This document shows, one piece after another, positions 6,901 to 17,405 of a DNA stretch of 50,616 nt (the first letter of the stretch is position 1; each line of letters opens with the position of its first letter). Both the position numbers and the translations under genes were made by a program. Source of the DNA: an uncultured Bacteroidales bacterium (GTDB lineage Bacteria > Bacteroidota > Bacteroidia > Bacteroidales > Paludibacteraceae); NCBI GenBank assembly GCA_946185835.1, contig CAMHKW010000013.1, positions 1-50,616 on the forward strand, given 5' to 3'. Below the pieces are notes generated by a model. It searched no databases. It saw only the letters and a list, made by a program, of their open reading frames with translations, and was not told the origin of the DNA.

Positions 6901-7489
6901 CGAGCGGACGGAGGTCTTCCATATCAACGACCTCTACTTTCTGATACTCGTGCGATGTGCGGAAGCCGTCGAAGAAGTTGAGGAACGGCACGCGTGATTT
7001 GATAGTAGCAAGGTGAGCCACACCGGCGAGGTCCATCACTTCTTGTACGGAACCTTCAGCGAGCATAGCGAAACCTGTCTGACGGCAAGCCATCACGTCT
7101 TGGTGGTCGCCGAAAATACAGAGCACGTGCGAAGCGAGAGTACGAGCCGACACGTGGAACACTGACGGGAGCAGTTCGCCGGCAATCTTGTACATGTTAG
7201 GAATCATAAGAAGCAGACCCTGCGAAGCGGTGAAGGTAGTGGTGAGTGCACCGGCTTGTAGTGAGCCGTGTACGGCACCTGCGGCACCTGCTTCGGATTG
7301 CATCTCCTGAACGAGCACTGTCTCGCCGAACATGTTCTTGCGGCCCTGAGCAGCCCACTCGTCAACATTCTCCGCCATCGGTGACGACGGAGTGATAGGA
7401 TAGATAGCAGCCACCTCTGTGAACATATACGCGATATGCGCAGCAGCAGTGTTGCCATCCATGGTCATGAATTTCTTTTCTTTAGCCAT
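3935..7489 (-). CDS. nifJ: pyruvate:ferredoxin (flavodoxin) oxidoreductase
   Basis: 1184 aa, the usual length for the single-chain homodimeric enzyme. It converts pyruvate plus CoA to acetyl-CoA and CO2 and passes electrons to ferredoxin in the cytoplasm. Domains in order: the PFOR N-terminal domain (IYPITPSSPMAE), the central gamma and delta domains, and a 2[4Fe-4S] segment with CIQCNKCAYVCP near residue 696 and CLGCGNCVDVCPGNP near 753. Then come the third-cluster cysteine motif CSGCGE near 821 and the TPP-binding region around 970 (GDGASYDIGYGG, later NTGGQASKATP). A -7 promoter at 7535-7542 lies just upstream. The stand-alone ferredoxin at 10935-11099 is a plausible electron acceptor. The product supports anaerobic pyruvate fermentation. 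No frameshift or missing cluster ligand was seen. Confidence 0.97.
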   Translation of the reverse strand: MAKEKKFMTMDGNTAAAHIAYMFTEVAAIYPITPSSPMAENVDEWAAQGRKNMFGETVLVQEMQSEAGAAGAVHGSLQAGALTTTFTASQGLLLMIPNMYKIAGELLPSVFHVSARTLASHVLCIFGDHQDVMACRQTGFAMLAEGSVQEVMDLAGVAHLATIKSRVPFLNFFDGFRTSHEYQKVEVVDMEDLRPLVDMEALQAFRNRALSPMRPVMRGMAENPDVFFTHRESCNPYYNEVADIVSDYMDKISEITGRKYRPFSFYGDPEAENIIICMGSACEAIREVIDYEAAKGKKLGMINVHLYRPFSLKYLQEALPKSAKRICVLDRTKEPGANGEPLYLDVKDALSELGLGNILVVGGRYGLGSNDTTPAQMLAVFENLALPQPKNHFTVGINDDVTFTSLPVGEEIAMGGKGMFQAKFYGLGADGTVGANKNSVKIIGDTTDKYCQAYFSYDSKKSGGFTCSHLRFGDEPIHSTYLVTTPNFVACHVQAYLHMYDVTRGLQKGGTFLLNTIYEGEELVRFLPNKVKKYFADNDIKVYYINATKIAQEIGLGNRTNTILQSAFFRITGVIPVEKAVEEMKHFIVKSYGKKGEDVVNKNYAAVDRGGEYHKLAIDKAWSLLDAAADVVKPTDGDEFINKVVRPINAQDGDLLPVSAFKGIEDGTWPAGTAKFEKRGVSAFVPVWNAENCIQCNKCAYVCPHACIRPFVLDENEVRDLNAATIEMKAPAAMKGMHFRIQVGVMDCLGCGNCVDVCPGNPKTGKALSMVPLEGQEAEAQNWNYCAENVKSKQDLVDIKSNVKNSQFATPLFEFSGACSGCGETPYVKLIAQLFGDRQIAANATGCTSIYSGSVPSTPYTTNEKGHGPAWSNSLFEDFCEYGLGMQIAHRKIKERLVRLMTEAQQCECCSDELKAMFQEWIANKDNAEVTNRLYEPIVAACEACGCEKCQEILKYKDHIVKRSQWIIGGDGASYDIGYGGLDHVIASGEDVNILVLDTEVYSNTGGQASKATPIGAIAKFAAAGKRVRKKDLGMIATTYGYVYVAQIAMGADQAQTLKAIREAEAYPGPSLIIAYAPCINHGLKAGMGKSQAEEAKAVECGYWHLWRYNPQLESEGKNPFALDSKEPQWEKFADYLKGEVRFASVMKQFPAEAADLFKAAEDNAKWRYRSYQRMLSTDWGKEE

Positions 7490-7534
7490 AAATAGAATAT
7501 TATTGAATTATAGAATGAGCGATATTCAAGCTTG

Positions 7535-7542
7535 CAAAGGTA
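7535..7542 (-). promoter_or_regulatory. nifJ -7 promoter element
   Basis: Minus-strand TACCTTTG about 45 bp before the nifJ ATG, with a TTG about 20 bp further upstream as a partial -33 element. Confidence 0.6.
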
Positions 7543-7599
7543 AGCATTTTTTTCGACATAGACAACTAAAACATGATTTTCTTGAAAGAATAAAAAAAT

Positions 7600-8059
7600 G
7601 ACAAACGCTTGTCTTTTTGTGACATTGTATACAGCTAAATGTTAAGCAATTAGCGTCAATTACTCGTTCTACACTCGAAGGTGACAGGAAGGTGACAGGA
7701 GTGACGCCCGTATAAGGCTATGATTACGTGGCGATTGCATTGATTTTTGAAAATGATAAAAAACGCCCGAGAGGGGGATGTGTTGTAAGGTCGCGAGCAA
7801 GGGTGCTCGCGCTCCAGGTGGCAGAGATGCCGGATGGTGGCCGACGTAATGGATGTTGCTGTTGGTGGCCGCCGGTTACAAACCGGCGCTCCCAGTTGGG
7901 GCAGGGCCGGGAACGGGAAGGGAGGTGCCGAAATGACATTTCGGCAAATATAACAACGGTTGCCGGATAGAGAGGGAGGGGTGTGCCGTCGGTTGCCGGA
8001 AAGAGAGGAGAGGCATGCCGCCGGTTACAAACCGGCGTTCCCGGGGAGGGAAGGGATTG
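7600..8059. repeat. intergenic region with hairpin modules A, B and C
   Basis: No gene is supported here. Contents in order: an 11-bp tandem duplication AAGGTGACAGG (7678-7688, 7689-7699); module C, the palindrome CGCGAGCAAGGGTGCTCGCG (7792-7811); module B, GCCGGTTACAAACCGGC (7871-7887); module A, GCCGAAATGACATTTCGGC (7927-7945) with its tail to about 7959; a degenerate B-like stretch near 7985; and a second B (8020-8036). G/A-rich spacers separate them. The cluster ends 24 bp after the stop of the minus-strand ATPase gene. The modules recur elsewhere in the window in the same orientation. Confidence 0.8.
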
Positions 8060-9328
8060 TTAGTAGAGGAAGCCGAAGAGCCAGAGTGGAATTATTCGGT
8101 CGTGACCGATGTCGAGGTCTTTGATGGCTGTGAGTCGATGGTCAGCGCGTTTGGGTGCTGTATCGAAGACGTTGAAATAGTGTCTGCCATCGACGATGAA
8201 CATAGTATTTCGGTCGCCGGCATAAATCTTATGGCAAGCGTGCATGGCGTTATAGAAATAAGTCTCAGCGAGTTCTTGTCCGGTAGGTTGTCGGAGAGCC
8301 TCAGCGAACATGAGGTTAGTGTTTTGCATGTACACCTTCTTGGGTTTCTGGGGGAAGGTCTTGCCTTCGGGATAGAGGAGGTTGAGCAGACGTGCGTCTT
8401 TGAGGTATTTGATATAGTTCATTATGGTTGCCCGCGAGGTGTCGATGTCTTCCGACAGTTTGCTGACGTTGAGCGCACAAGGTGTCTGAGCGAGCAGGAT
8501 ATTGAGCAGTTGCCGGATCTTCTCGAGATAAGAGACGTCGATTTGTTTGATGAGTAGCACGTCGACTTCGAGCATCATATTCATGGTTTTGAGTAGCGTT
8601 TCTTCGTAGTTGCGTTGTTCTTGGAAGAAAGGATAGTATCCATGATATAGATAGTCGTCGAAGAACTGAAGAGGTTGGCACTTAGCGCACACCTCTGTTG
8701 CTATTTGTTCGTGGTATCTGAGAACATCTTCGAGTTTGACGACTTCGAAGTTTTTTCCGTTCTGCAGGTTGAGGTATTCACGGAAAGAGAATCCTCTGAG
8801 GTTGTACATGTGTACTATATCTTTGAGGTCGGGGTTGTCTTCGGTGAGTCTCATGACTGTAGAGCCGGTGAAGACGATAGAGAGTTCGGGGAAGCGATAG
8901 TAACATTCTCTGAGTTCTTTGGACCAGTTGGCATATTTGAATGTTTGGTCGAGTAGCAGTTTTGTGCCCCCGGCAGCGACAAAGAGTTCTGCGAACTCGA
9001 CGAGGGTGTGCTGTGCGAAGAAGAAGTGGTTGAAGTTGACATAGAGGCACGCGTGCGACATAGCTAACTGTCGGTCTTGAGCAGAGAGCGCGAGTTTGGC
9101 TTCGATAGCGGTTGGCCGGTAGTTATCGGGTTTGAGTGCTCTTTCTTTAAAGCCTCGCTCCAGCTCTTTGGCGTGCATAAGCAAGAAGGTAGTCTTACCT
9201 ACCCCACGGCATCCTTTGATGCCTATTAGTCGATGTTTCCAATCGATTTCGTCGTTAAGGACTCGTCTTACAGGGGCATTCACGTGTGCTACCTGATAGT
9301 CGTGAATCTTGTAGAAAGCTTCAAGCAT
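8060..9328 (-). CDS. AAA-type ATPase, ATPase/DUF4143 family
   Basis: 422 aa. A Walker A motif GCRGVGKT occurs at residues 39-46, after an N-terminal leader typical of the AAA_14/DUF4143 ATPases common in Bacteroidales. A strand ending SIVFTGST with a following Arg resembles the sensor region. The C-terminal half contains a winged-helix-like segment (LSEDIDTSRATIMNYIKYL) used by this family, then a domain related to DUF4143, ending in GFLY. Members are abundant and variable and often linked to mobile or defence functions, but the substrate is unknown. A TACCTTTG -7 element lies at 9365-9372. It is flanked on both sides by hairpin-module clusters, so its neighbourhood may have been rearranged. 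Confidence 0.85.
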   Translation of the reverse strand: MLEAFYKIHDYQVAHVNAPVRRVLNDEIDWKHRLIGIKGCRGVGKTTFLLMHAKELERGFKERALKPDNYRPTAIEAKLALSAQDRQLAMSHACLYVNFNHFFFAQHTLVEFAELFVAAGGTKLLLDQTFKYANWSKELRECYYRFPELSIVFTGSTVMRLTEDNPDLKDIVHMYNLRGFSFREYLNLQNGKNFEVVKLEDVLRYHEQIATEVCAKCQPLQFFDDYLYHGYYPFFQEQRNYEETLLKTMNMMLEVDVLLIKQIDVSYLEKIRQLLNILLAQTPCALNVSKLSEDIDTSRATIMNYIKYLKDARLLNLLYPEGKTFPQKPKKVYMQNTNLMFAEALRQPTGQELAETYFYNAMHACHKIYAGDRNTMFIVDGRHYFNVFDTAPKRADHRLTAIKDLDIGHDRIIPLWLFGFLY

Positions 9329-9364
9329 AGGTTAGAAAAAATAGAGAAAACATACTATCAGCCG

Positions 9365-9372
9365 CAAAGGTA
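9365..9372 (-). promoter_or_regulatory. -7 promoter element of the ATPase gene
   Basis: Minus-strand TACCTTTG about 37 bp before ATG 9328. Confidence 0.6.
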
Positions 9373-9502
9373 ATAGTTTTTTTTGATATTTGCAACTTTT
9401 GCAAACAAAAAGTTACAAAAAGCGATATTTTTTCTCGGCTGCAGGGGGAGGGGGGATAATAGTTAGCGCAGGTAGGTGGGCTGCCTTTGACGGGGTGAGG
9501 GT

Positions 9503-9739
9503 GCCGAAATGACATTTCGGCAAATATAACAACGGCTGCCGGTGAGAGAGGAGAGAGGGAGAGGAGATGCCGCCGGTTGCAAACCGACGTTCCCGGTGGG
9601 GCGCTTGTGTTGTATGGTCGCGAGCAAGGGTGCTCGCGCTCCCGGTGGCAGCCAGTTGCAAACCAGCGCTCCCGGTGGGGGCGGGGGCGGGAACGGGAGG
9701 GGAGGTGCCGAAATGACATTTCGGCAAATATAACAACGG
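9503..9739 (+). repeat. hairpin-module cluster A-B-C-B-A
   Basis: Module A (9503-9521, tail to 9535), B with one mismatch (9572-9588), C (9619-9638), a decayed B (9651-9667) and a second A (9707-9725, tail to 9739). B and C have different palindromes but share the following tail GCG(T/C)TCCCGG(A/T)GG. The cluster lies 40 bp after the stop of the tlpA-like gene. The remaining intergenic sequence up to 9778 is a G/A-rich spacer. Confidence 0.85.
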
Positions 9740-9778
9740 CTGCCTGAGAGAGAGGGGCGGCGGGGATGATGGCGAATG

Positions 9779-10816
9779 TTATTGGAACAGTTGGTCGAGG
9801 ATGTCGTAGAATTCGGGGTCTTCGCCGACGATGGTTTTGACTACGTATCCGTCGGGGTCGATGATGATTTTGGTGGGGAAACCTTCGATAGCATAGTCGT
9901 CGCACAGCGTTGACTCGTCGGGGTTATAGACGTGCAGCCAAGGCATGTCGTATTCCTGCAGAGCCTCGAGCCATTCGCCTTTTTCGTCTCGGTTGTCGAT
10001 ACCGATGATTTCGAACTTACCTTTGTATTTGGTGTAATACTCTTTCATTTGCGGAATGCCTTTGATGCACCATTTGCACCACGAGCCCCAGAAGTCGAGT
10101 ACGACATACTGTCCTCTGAGGTCTGAGAGACGCAGCGTTTTGCCGTGGTTATCGGTAAGTTCGAAGTCGGGTGCGAGTGCACCGGGTGCTTGTACGGACT
10201 CTGCCTTAGCTTGTGTTTCGACATCTTCTTGTGCCCGTTCGATTGCTTCGTCGATGTAAGAGCCGAGTCTGCCGTTTCTGATTTCAGGTTTTATCTCGTC
10301 AGCCATTTCTATGGCTTTGGCGGGGTTGACCTTAGCCATGACTTCGGCGATGGCATAGGCAGCTATCTCTTGGTTTTTATGTTCGTTGATGAACTGCTCG
10401 GTCATCTGTTCGAGGTCTTGTGCGTCGGTAGCGGTGTTGACCATGTCGAACAAGTCGCTATACCCTTTATAGAACTTCGAGCCAGAGAAAGTGATGTCAT
10501 CGGCATTACCTTTTATCTTGACATTCTCGCCGGGCAGAGCCGGCAGGTTACACATGAAGTTACCCATTCCGAACAGAGCAGCGGGGTCGATGACGTAAAG
10601 CGGTGTCAGCTCGTCGATAGAGAGTGTGTATTCGGCCTTGCCGTTGTTGAGTATGAGTGAGTCGACGGCAAAGCCTAATTCTGAGTCGTCGGAGGTGATG
10701 ACCACGAGGGTATCAGGAACGTCGGTGAGTTGCAAAGCGAGTCGGAAGTCGCCTTGTTGCTTAGTGCACGAGATAGCCATCAGGCACAGCAAGAGGGGAA
10801 AGAATAGTTTTTTCAT
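9779..10816 (-). CDS. TlpA-like thioredoxin-fold lipoprotein with DUF4369-like N-terminus
   Basis: 345 aa. A lipoprotein signal ends at ISC (about residue 17), so the protein is membrane-anchored outside the cytoplasm. Residues about 22-130 fit the DUF4369 N-terminal domain common in Bacteroidetes. A helical linker follows, and then an AhpC/TSA-thioredoxin domain from about residue 210 with the redox motif WCKWC near residue 248 and the cis-Pro segment GFPTKII near 320. Family members reduce or shuffle disulfides in periplasmic proteins. This may matter here, because the neighbouring surface proteins have many paired cysteines, but that link is inference. The promoter is unclear: a weak TAACTTTC lies at 10834-10841. 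The gene follows the ferredoxin terminator. Confidence 0.9.
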   Translation of the reverse strand: MKKLFFPLLLCLMAISCTKQQGDFRLALQLTDVPDTLVVITSDDSELGFAVDSLILNNGKAEYTLSIDELTPLYVIDPAALFGMGNFMCNLPALPGENVKIKGNADDITFSGSKFYKGYSDLFDMVNTATDAQDLEQMTEQFINEHKNQEIAAYAIAEVMAKVNPAKAIEMADEIKPEIRNGRLGSYIDEAIERAQEDVETQAKAESVQAPGALAPDFELTDNHGKTLRLSDLRGQYVVLDFWGSWCKWCIKGIPQMKEYYTKYKGKFEIIGIDNRDEKGEWLEALQEYDMPWLHVYNPDESTLCDDYAIEGFPTKIIIDPDGYVVKTIVGEDPEFYDILDQLFQ

Positions 10817-10885
10817 ATAGTTTTTGGGAATAGAAAGTTAGGCTTTGATGATGAGCGAGCGATGTGTGAATTGCTGCTTTAGGAT

Positions 10886-10920
10886 AAAAAAATCCCCGCA
10901 CTCGTAGCGGGTGCGGGGAT
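10886..10920 (-). terminator. rho-independent terminator of the ferredoxin gene
   Basis: ATCCCCGCAC (10892-10901) pairs with GTGCGGGGAT (10911-10920). On the minus strand this stem is followed by a run of seven T (10886-10892). It lies 15 bp after the ferredoxin stop. Confidence 0.85.
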
Positions 10921-10934
10921 AAGAAACGTTGTTC

Positions 10935-11099
10935 TTATTTGCTGATTGCACCGCTTGGGCATACGTCAGCACATGTGCCACATTCTGAGCACATATCCGG
11001 GTCGATAGAATACTTCTCGCCTTCTGAGATAGCTCCCATGGGGCACTCGTCGATGCAAGTACCGCATGCCACGCATGCGTCGGAAATTACATAAGCCAT
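10935..11099 (-). CDS. 2[4Fe-4S] ferredoxin
   Basis: 54 aa, found by translating the minus strand by hand because it is shorter than normal ORF cut-offs. It starts MAYVISDACVACGTC and has two CxxCxxCxxxCP motifs: CVACGTCIDECP at residues 9-20 and CSECGTCADVCP at 37-48. It is a clostridial-type low-potential ferredoxin in the cytoplasm, and a likely electron acceptor for the NifJ enzyme encoded in the same window. It is a single-gene unit with its own TACCTTTG promoter at 11163-11170 and a strong terminator at 10886-10920. The length is typical for this family. Confidence 0.95.
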   Translation of the reverse strand: MAYVISDACVACGTCIDECPMGAISEGEKYSIDPDMCSECGTCADVCPSGAISK

Positions 11100-11162
11100 G
11101 ATTGTATTGTTTTAATGATTTATTGTTTTATGATTTAATGATGGTATCACCATTTTCGGCTG

Positions 11163-11170
11163 CAAAGGTA
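11163..11170 (-). promoter_or_regulatory. ferredoxin -7 promoter element
   Basis: Minus-strand TACCTTTG, 63 bp before the ferredoxin ATG. The leader between them is A/T-rich with repeated TTTAATGATTTA-like words. Confidence 0.6.
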
Positions 11171-11302
11171 GTTAAGTTTTCTGAAAAAACAAAGCGTAAA
11201 TGCAAAATTCTTGAAAAAACATCCCTAAAAATGGTTATTCGGTCAAGAGTAAGTGTCCGGTTCGAGTTGATTGTTCTTGCATTGTTGCGCCGTTTGAGTA
11301 TT

Positions 11303-11881
11303 TTAGAAATTGTGTAGTTTTCCGGGGTTGCGTCTGATGAAGTCGTCCCATCCTTTGTAGTTTTTTGCGTCGGAGAGTGGTGAGCCGAGTTGTAGATAGT
11401 GGCAGTATGCGATAGCGAGTGCGTCGGTGGCATCGAGTTTTCGTGGCATGTCGTCGTCGGGGATATGCATAAAACGTTGCAGCATTCCCGCCACCTGTTG
11501 TTTGGAAGCGTGTCCGTTGCCTGTTATCGACATTTTGATTTTCATGGGTGAATATTCGGCAATGGGCACGTCTTTCGACAGAGCTGCAGCGATGGCGACA
11601 CCTTGTCCGTGCGCTAACTTAAGCATGGTCTGCACATTCTTGTCGACGAACTGTGTCTCGATAGACATAATGGTAGGCGAATAGATGTCGATTTGTTCGG
11701 TTAGGAAAAAGAAAATCTTTTGCAGTTTCTCGTAGTGCGACTCTAACTTATGCAAGTCGAGCACCCCCATGGTGACGAGTTCGACTTTCGAGCCTGAGGT
11801 ATGAATGACGGCGTATCCCATAAAGGTAGTACCGGGGTCGATACCTAAGATAGTATGTTCTTTTACGAGTTTGTCGAGCAT
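11303..11881 (-). CDS. ruvC: crossover junction endodeoxyribonuclease RuvC
   Basis: 192 aa. The enzyme resolves Holliday junctions as a dimer with RuvAB. The four acidic catalytic residues are in place: D15 in GIDPGT, E75 in SIETQF, and D150 and D153 in LDATDALA, with the same spacing as E. coli D7, E66, D138 and D141. The C-terminal extension of about 30 residues after the last helix is typical of Bacteroidetes copies. It sits downstream of a small membrane protein gene and divIC on the same strand, separated by a 23-bp tandem repeat (11888-11979) that fills the intergenic space. Confidence 0.96.
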   Translation of the reverse strand: MLDKLVKEHTILGIDPGTTFMGYAVIHTSGSKVELVTMGVLDLHKLESHYEKLQKIFFFLTEQIDIYSPTIMSIETQFVDKNVQTMLKLAHGQGVAIAAALSKDVPIAEYSPMKIKMSITGNGHASKQQVAGMLQRFMHIPDDDMPRKLDATDALAIAYCHYLQLGSPLSDAKNYKGWDDFIRRNPGKLHNF

Positions 11882-11887
11882 GTTAGA

Positions 11888-11979
11888 GTTAGACCGCTAC
11901 GCTGTTAGATGTTAGACCGCTACGCTGTTAGATGTTAGACCGCTGTGCTGTTAGATGTTAGACCGCTGCGCTGTTAGAT
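11888..11979. repeat. 23-bp tandem repeat, four copies
   Basis: Four units of 23 bp start at 11888, 11911, 11934 and 11957. Each begins GTTAGACCGCT and ends GCTGTTAGAT, with changes only at two central positions. The array ends 1 bp before the stop codon of the gene at 11981-12304 and begins 6 bp before the ruvC start. Confidence 0.95.
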
Positions 11980-11980
11980 G

Positions 11981-12304
11981 TTATTTTCTGAATGAGAGAT
12001 AGATGACGATGACTATCCAGATGAGTGCCATGACGACCCAGTTGTTAGAGCCGCGTAGCATATACCATGCCGCGATACCGAGGAAGAGTGAGGCTATGAA
12101 ATACAGTCGCTGTCGTCTTGCCACAGCGATGTCGGCAGAGCGGTATTCCAAAGCCGCCCAAAAGGCTTCGGCGATAGCGACAAGGCTGCCTGCGAGGAAT
12201 ACGAAACCGCAATACCGGACTTTAAATATGGACATGACGGCTCCTGCCAAGAGCAGAACGCCATAGAGGCTGATAACAATGGTATGTAGATTTTTACTTT
12301 TCAT
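11981..12304 (-). CDS. small integral membrane protein of unknown function
   Basis: 107 aa with about four hydrophobic segments, ending IWIVIVIYLSFRK. The open frame extends to 12370, but ATG 12304 is preferred because it gives an 11-bp overlap with the end of the divIC gene (ATGAAAAGTAA), a translationally coupled arrangement. I do not recognise a named family. Small membrane proteins between divIC and ruvC may be common in related genomes, but I could not check this. The stop codon abuts a 23-bp tandem repeat. Confidence 0.75.
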   Translation of the reverse strand: MKSKNLHTIVISLYGVLLLAGAVMSIFKVRYCGFVFLAGSLVAIAEAFWAALEYRSADIAVARRQRLYFIASLFLGIAAWYMLRGSNNWVVMALIWIVIVIYLSFRK

Positions 12305-12608
12305 CTTCGAAAACATATACATCTTCGCCTTCGACACGCATGTAATATCGTTCGCGGGCATATTTCTCAACCTTCTCGGCTCCGGAATTGAGTTCTTCGA
12401 GTCGTTCGCGAGTATTGCCGAGTCGTTGTCGATATGATTCTATTTCTTTTTCGAGTTCTCTTTCTTGGCGTGCCATAGCGATACGTCGGGACACGCTCTT
12501 CTCGCCGCAGAACATCAGCACAAAAGCAAAAACCAAGCAAGCAAGTACATACTTATTGAACATGTACTTGCGCACGTATTGCCATATTTTCTCTGATGTC
12601 GGGCTCAC
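12294..12608 (-). CDS. DivIC/FtsB-like septum formation initiator
   Basis: 104 aa. It has a short cytoplasmic N-terminus, one membrane helix (about residues 19-35), a periplasmic coiled coil (about 43-80, RQERELEKEIESYRQRLGN) and a C-terminal segment YARERYYMRVEGEDVYVFED typical of the DivIC/FtsB family. These proteins form a complex with FtsL and FtsQ at the division septum. The YxRE-x-Y-M(R/K) signature is characteristic. The gene overlaps the next one, and a TAATTTTG -7 element lies upstream at 12669-12676. Confidence 0.9.
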   Translation of the reverse strand: MSPTSEKIWQYVRKYMFNKYVLACLVFAFVLMFCGEKSVSRRIAMARQERELEKEIESYRQRLGNTRERLEELNSGAEKVEKYARERYYMRVEGEDVYVFEDEK

Positions 12609-12668
12609 TTTGACTTCGGCTTATTTTCGGTTGCGGGCGGTGACGTCCGCGCTCCAAAAGATGGTCTG

Positions 12669-12676
12669 CAAAATTA
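12669..12676 (-). promoter_or_regulatory. divIC -7 promoter element
   Basis: Minus-strand TAATTTTG, 61 bp before the divIC start. It is divergent from the nuclease promoter at 12704-12735. Confidence 0.5.
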
Positions 12677-12703
12677 GCGAATTTTCTAAAACTGCACAAA
12701 TTA

Positions 12704-12735
12704 TTTGTCAGTATTCGAAAAAAATCTTACCTTTG
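12704..12735 (+). promoter_or_regulatory. full Bacteroidetes promoter for the nuclease-ligA operon
   Basis: TTTG (12704-12707) and TACCTTTG (12728-12735) are separated by exactly 20 bp, a full match to the TTTG-N19-21-TAnnTTTG consensus. The leader is about 70 nt. Confidence 0.8.
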
Positions 12736-12807
12736 CTCTCTAAACCAACGAAGAGCGAGTCTTCGGGGAAAAGACAAATAACGTAGAACCCTAAATCTGA
12801 TATAGAA

Positions 12808-16535
<3,728 letters not shown>

Positions 16536-16563
16536 GACTACAACAGACCAAACAACACACACC

Positions 16564-17094
16564 ATGTCATTGTCAACATACTTATATAATCGCCAATGCC
16601 GCAAACAAAATCGGCAACCTGTATACCGTCAGTACGACGACATACATAGCATCTTTATCGTTTTCGAGAGCGACTACTTGGAGCGCCACACCCAGATCAA
16701 ACAGTTCATCAAAGAGCTTCAGCATCAAGGCAAAGAAGTGACAGCATGGGGATACGTAGATAAGAAAGACCCTCTGACATTGGTGATACGCGACTTCCGA
16801 GTGCTGGGTAAACGTCAGTTCGGACTTTTCCACCGCCCGAAGAAACAGGTGGTGGAAGAGATCAGCCGCGGGCATTACGACTTGCTTATTGACCTAAACA
16901 CCGACCCCGAGTGCTTGGAGCTCAGGTATATGTCGCTATATGTGCAGGCAGACCTGAAGACCGGGTTGGCATGCTACGATGAGCCATTCCAACACGACAT
17001 GCTCATCAGTCTGCCCGAAGACGAGAAAGATACGGCACACCTGTTTGACCAGATTCTGCATTTTCTGAAAGTGATAAAAGAGGGGGAGAGATAA
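16564..17094 (+). CDS. DUF6913-like conserved Bacteroidetes protein
   Basis: 176 aa, no signal peptide. It has the pattern of the DUF6913 family often found beside ligA in Bacteroidetes: a basic N-terminus, an alpha/beta core with IHSIFIVFESDY, a GYVDKKD turn, DLLIDLN, and a C-terminal helix. The role is unknown. The gene starts 28 bp after ligA and ends 21 bp before a terminator stem, so it closes the nuclease-ligA operon. The family assignment is from memory of gene order and general sequence character. Confidence 0.75.
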   Translation: MSLSTYLYNRQCRKQNRQPVYRQYDDIHSIFIVFESDYLERHTQIKQFIKELQHQGKEVTAWGYVDKKDPLTLVIRDFRVLGKRQFGLFHRPKKQVVEEISRGHYDLLIDLNTDPECLELRYMSLYVQADLKTGLACYDEPFQHDMLISLPEDEKDTAHLFDQILHFLKVIKEGER

Positions 17095-17115
17095 ACCGCT
17101 GCGCTGTGAGAAGTT

Positions 17116-17154
17116 AGAAAGAGACGGCATTGCTGCCGCCTCTTTCTTTTTTTT
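17116..17154 (+). terminator. rho-independent terminator of the ligA operon
   Basis: AGAAAGAG then CGGCA (17116-17129) pairs with TGCCG then CTCTTTCT (17133-17146) around one mismatch, followed by a run of T to 17154. It also faces the minus-strand surface gene. Confidence 0.85.
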
Positions 17155-17157
17155 GGG

Positions 17158-17402
17158 GGGATGTCGGGATGTCGGGATCACGAGTTTTTTGCCGCGGTTA
17201 CAAACCAGCGTTCCCGGAGGGCGGGATGGCCGGGAACGGGAGGGGAGGGGAGGTGCCGCCGGTTACAAACCGGCGTTCCCGGAGGGGGGCGCTTGTGTTG
17301 TATGGTCGCGAGCAAGGGTGCTCGCGCTCCCGGAGCAAGGGTGCTCGCGCTCCCGAATGTCGGGATTTCGAGATGTCGGGATATCGGGATGTCGGGATTT
17401 CG
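17158..17402 (+). repeat. hairpin-module cluster and octamer array at a convergent junction
   Basis: Contents in order: octamer-like words GGGATGTC (17159-17180), a decayed B (about 17194-17209), an intact B (17258-17274), C (17307-17326), a partial second C (17332-17351), and a second octamer stretch (about 17355-17402) of GATGTCGG/GATTTCGA units ending at the stop of the LRR gene. It is the only cluster between convergent genes, so it cannot be serving a downstream minus gene as a promoter. Confidence 0.85.
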
Positions 17403-17405
17403 ATT

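Noticed and set aside
7728..7970. ORFs in the hairpin-module clusters, also at 9321-9905, 17130-17858 and 32977-33573
   Set aside because: Their translations are made of repeat words (such as PVTNRRS and LYLPKCHFGTS) that recur at each cluster, and they lack ribosome-binding or family features.
11881..11980. Small gene between ruvC and the membrane-protein gene
   Set aside because: The space is fully occupied by four copies of a 23-bp repeat.
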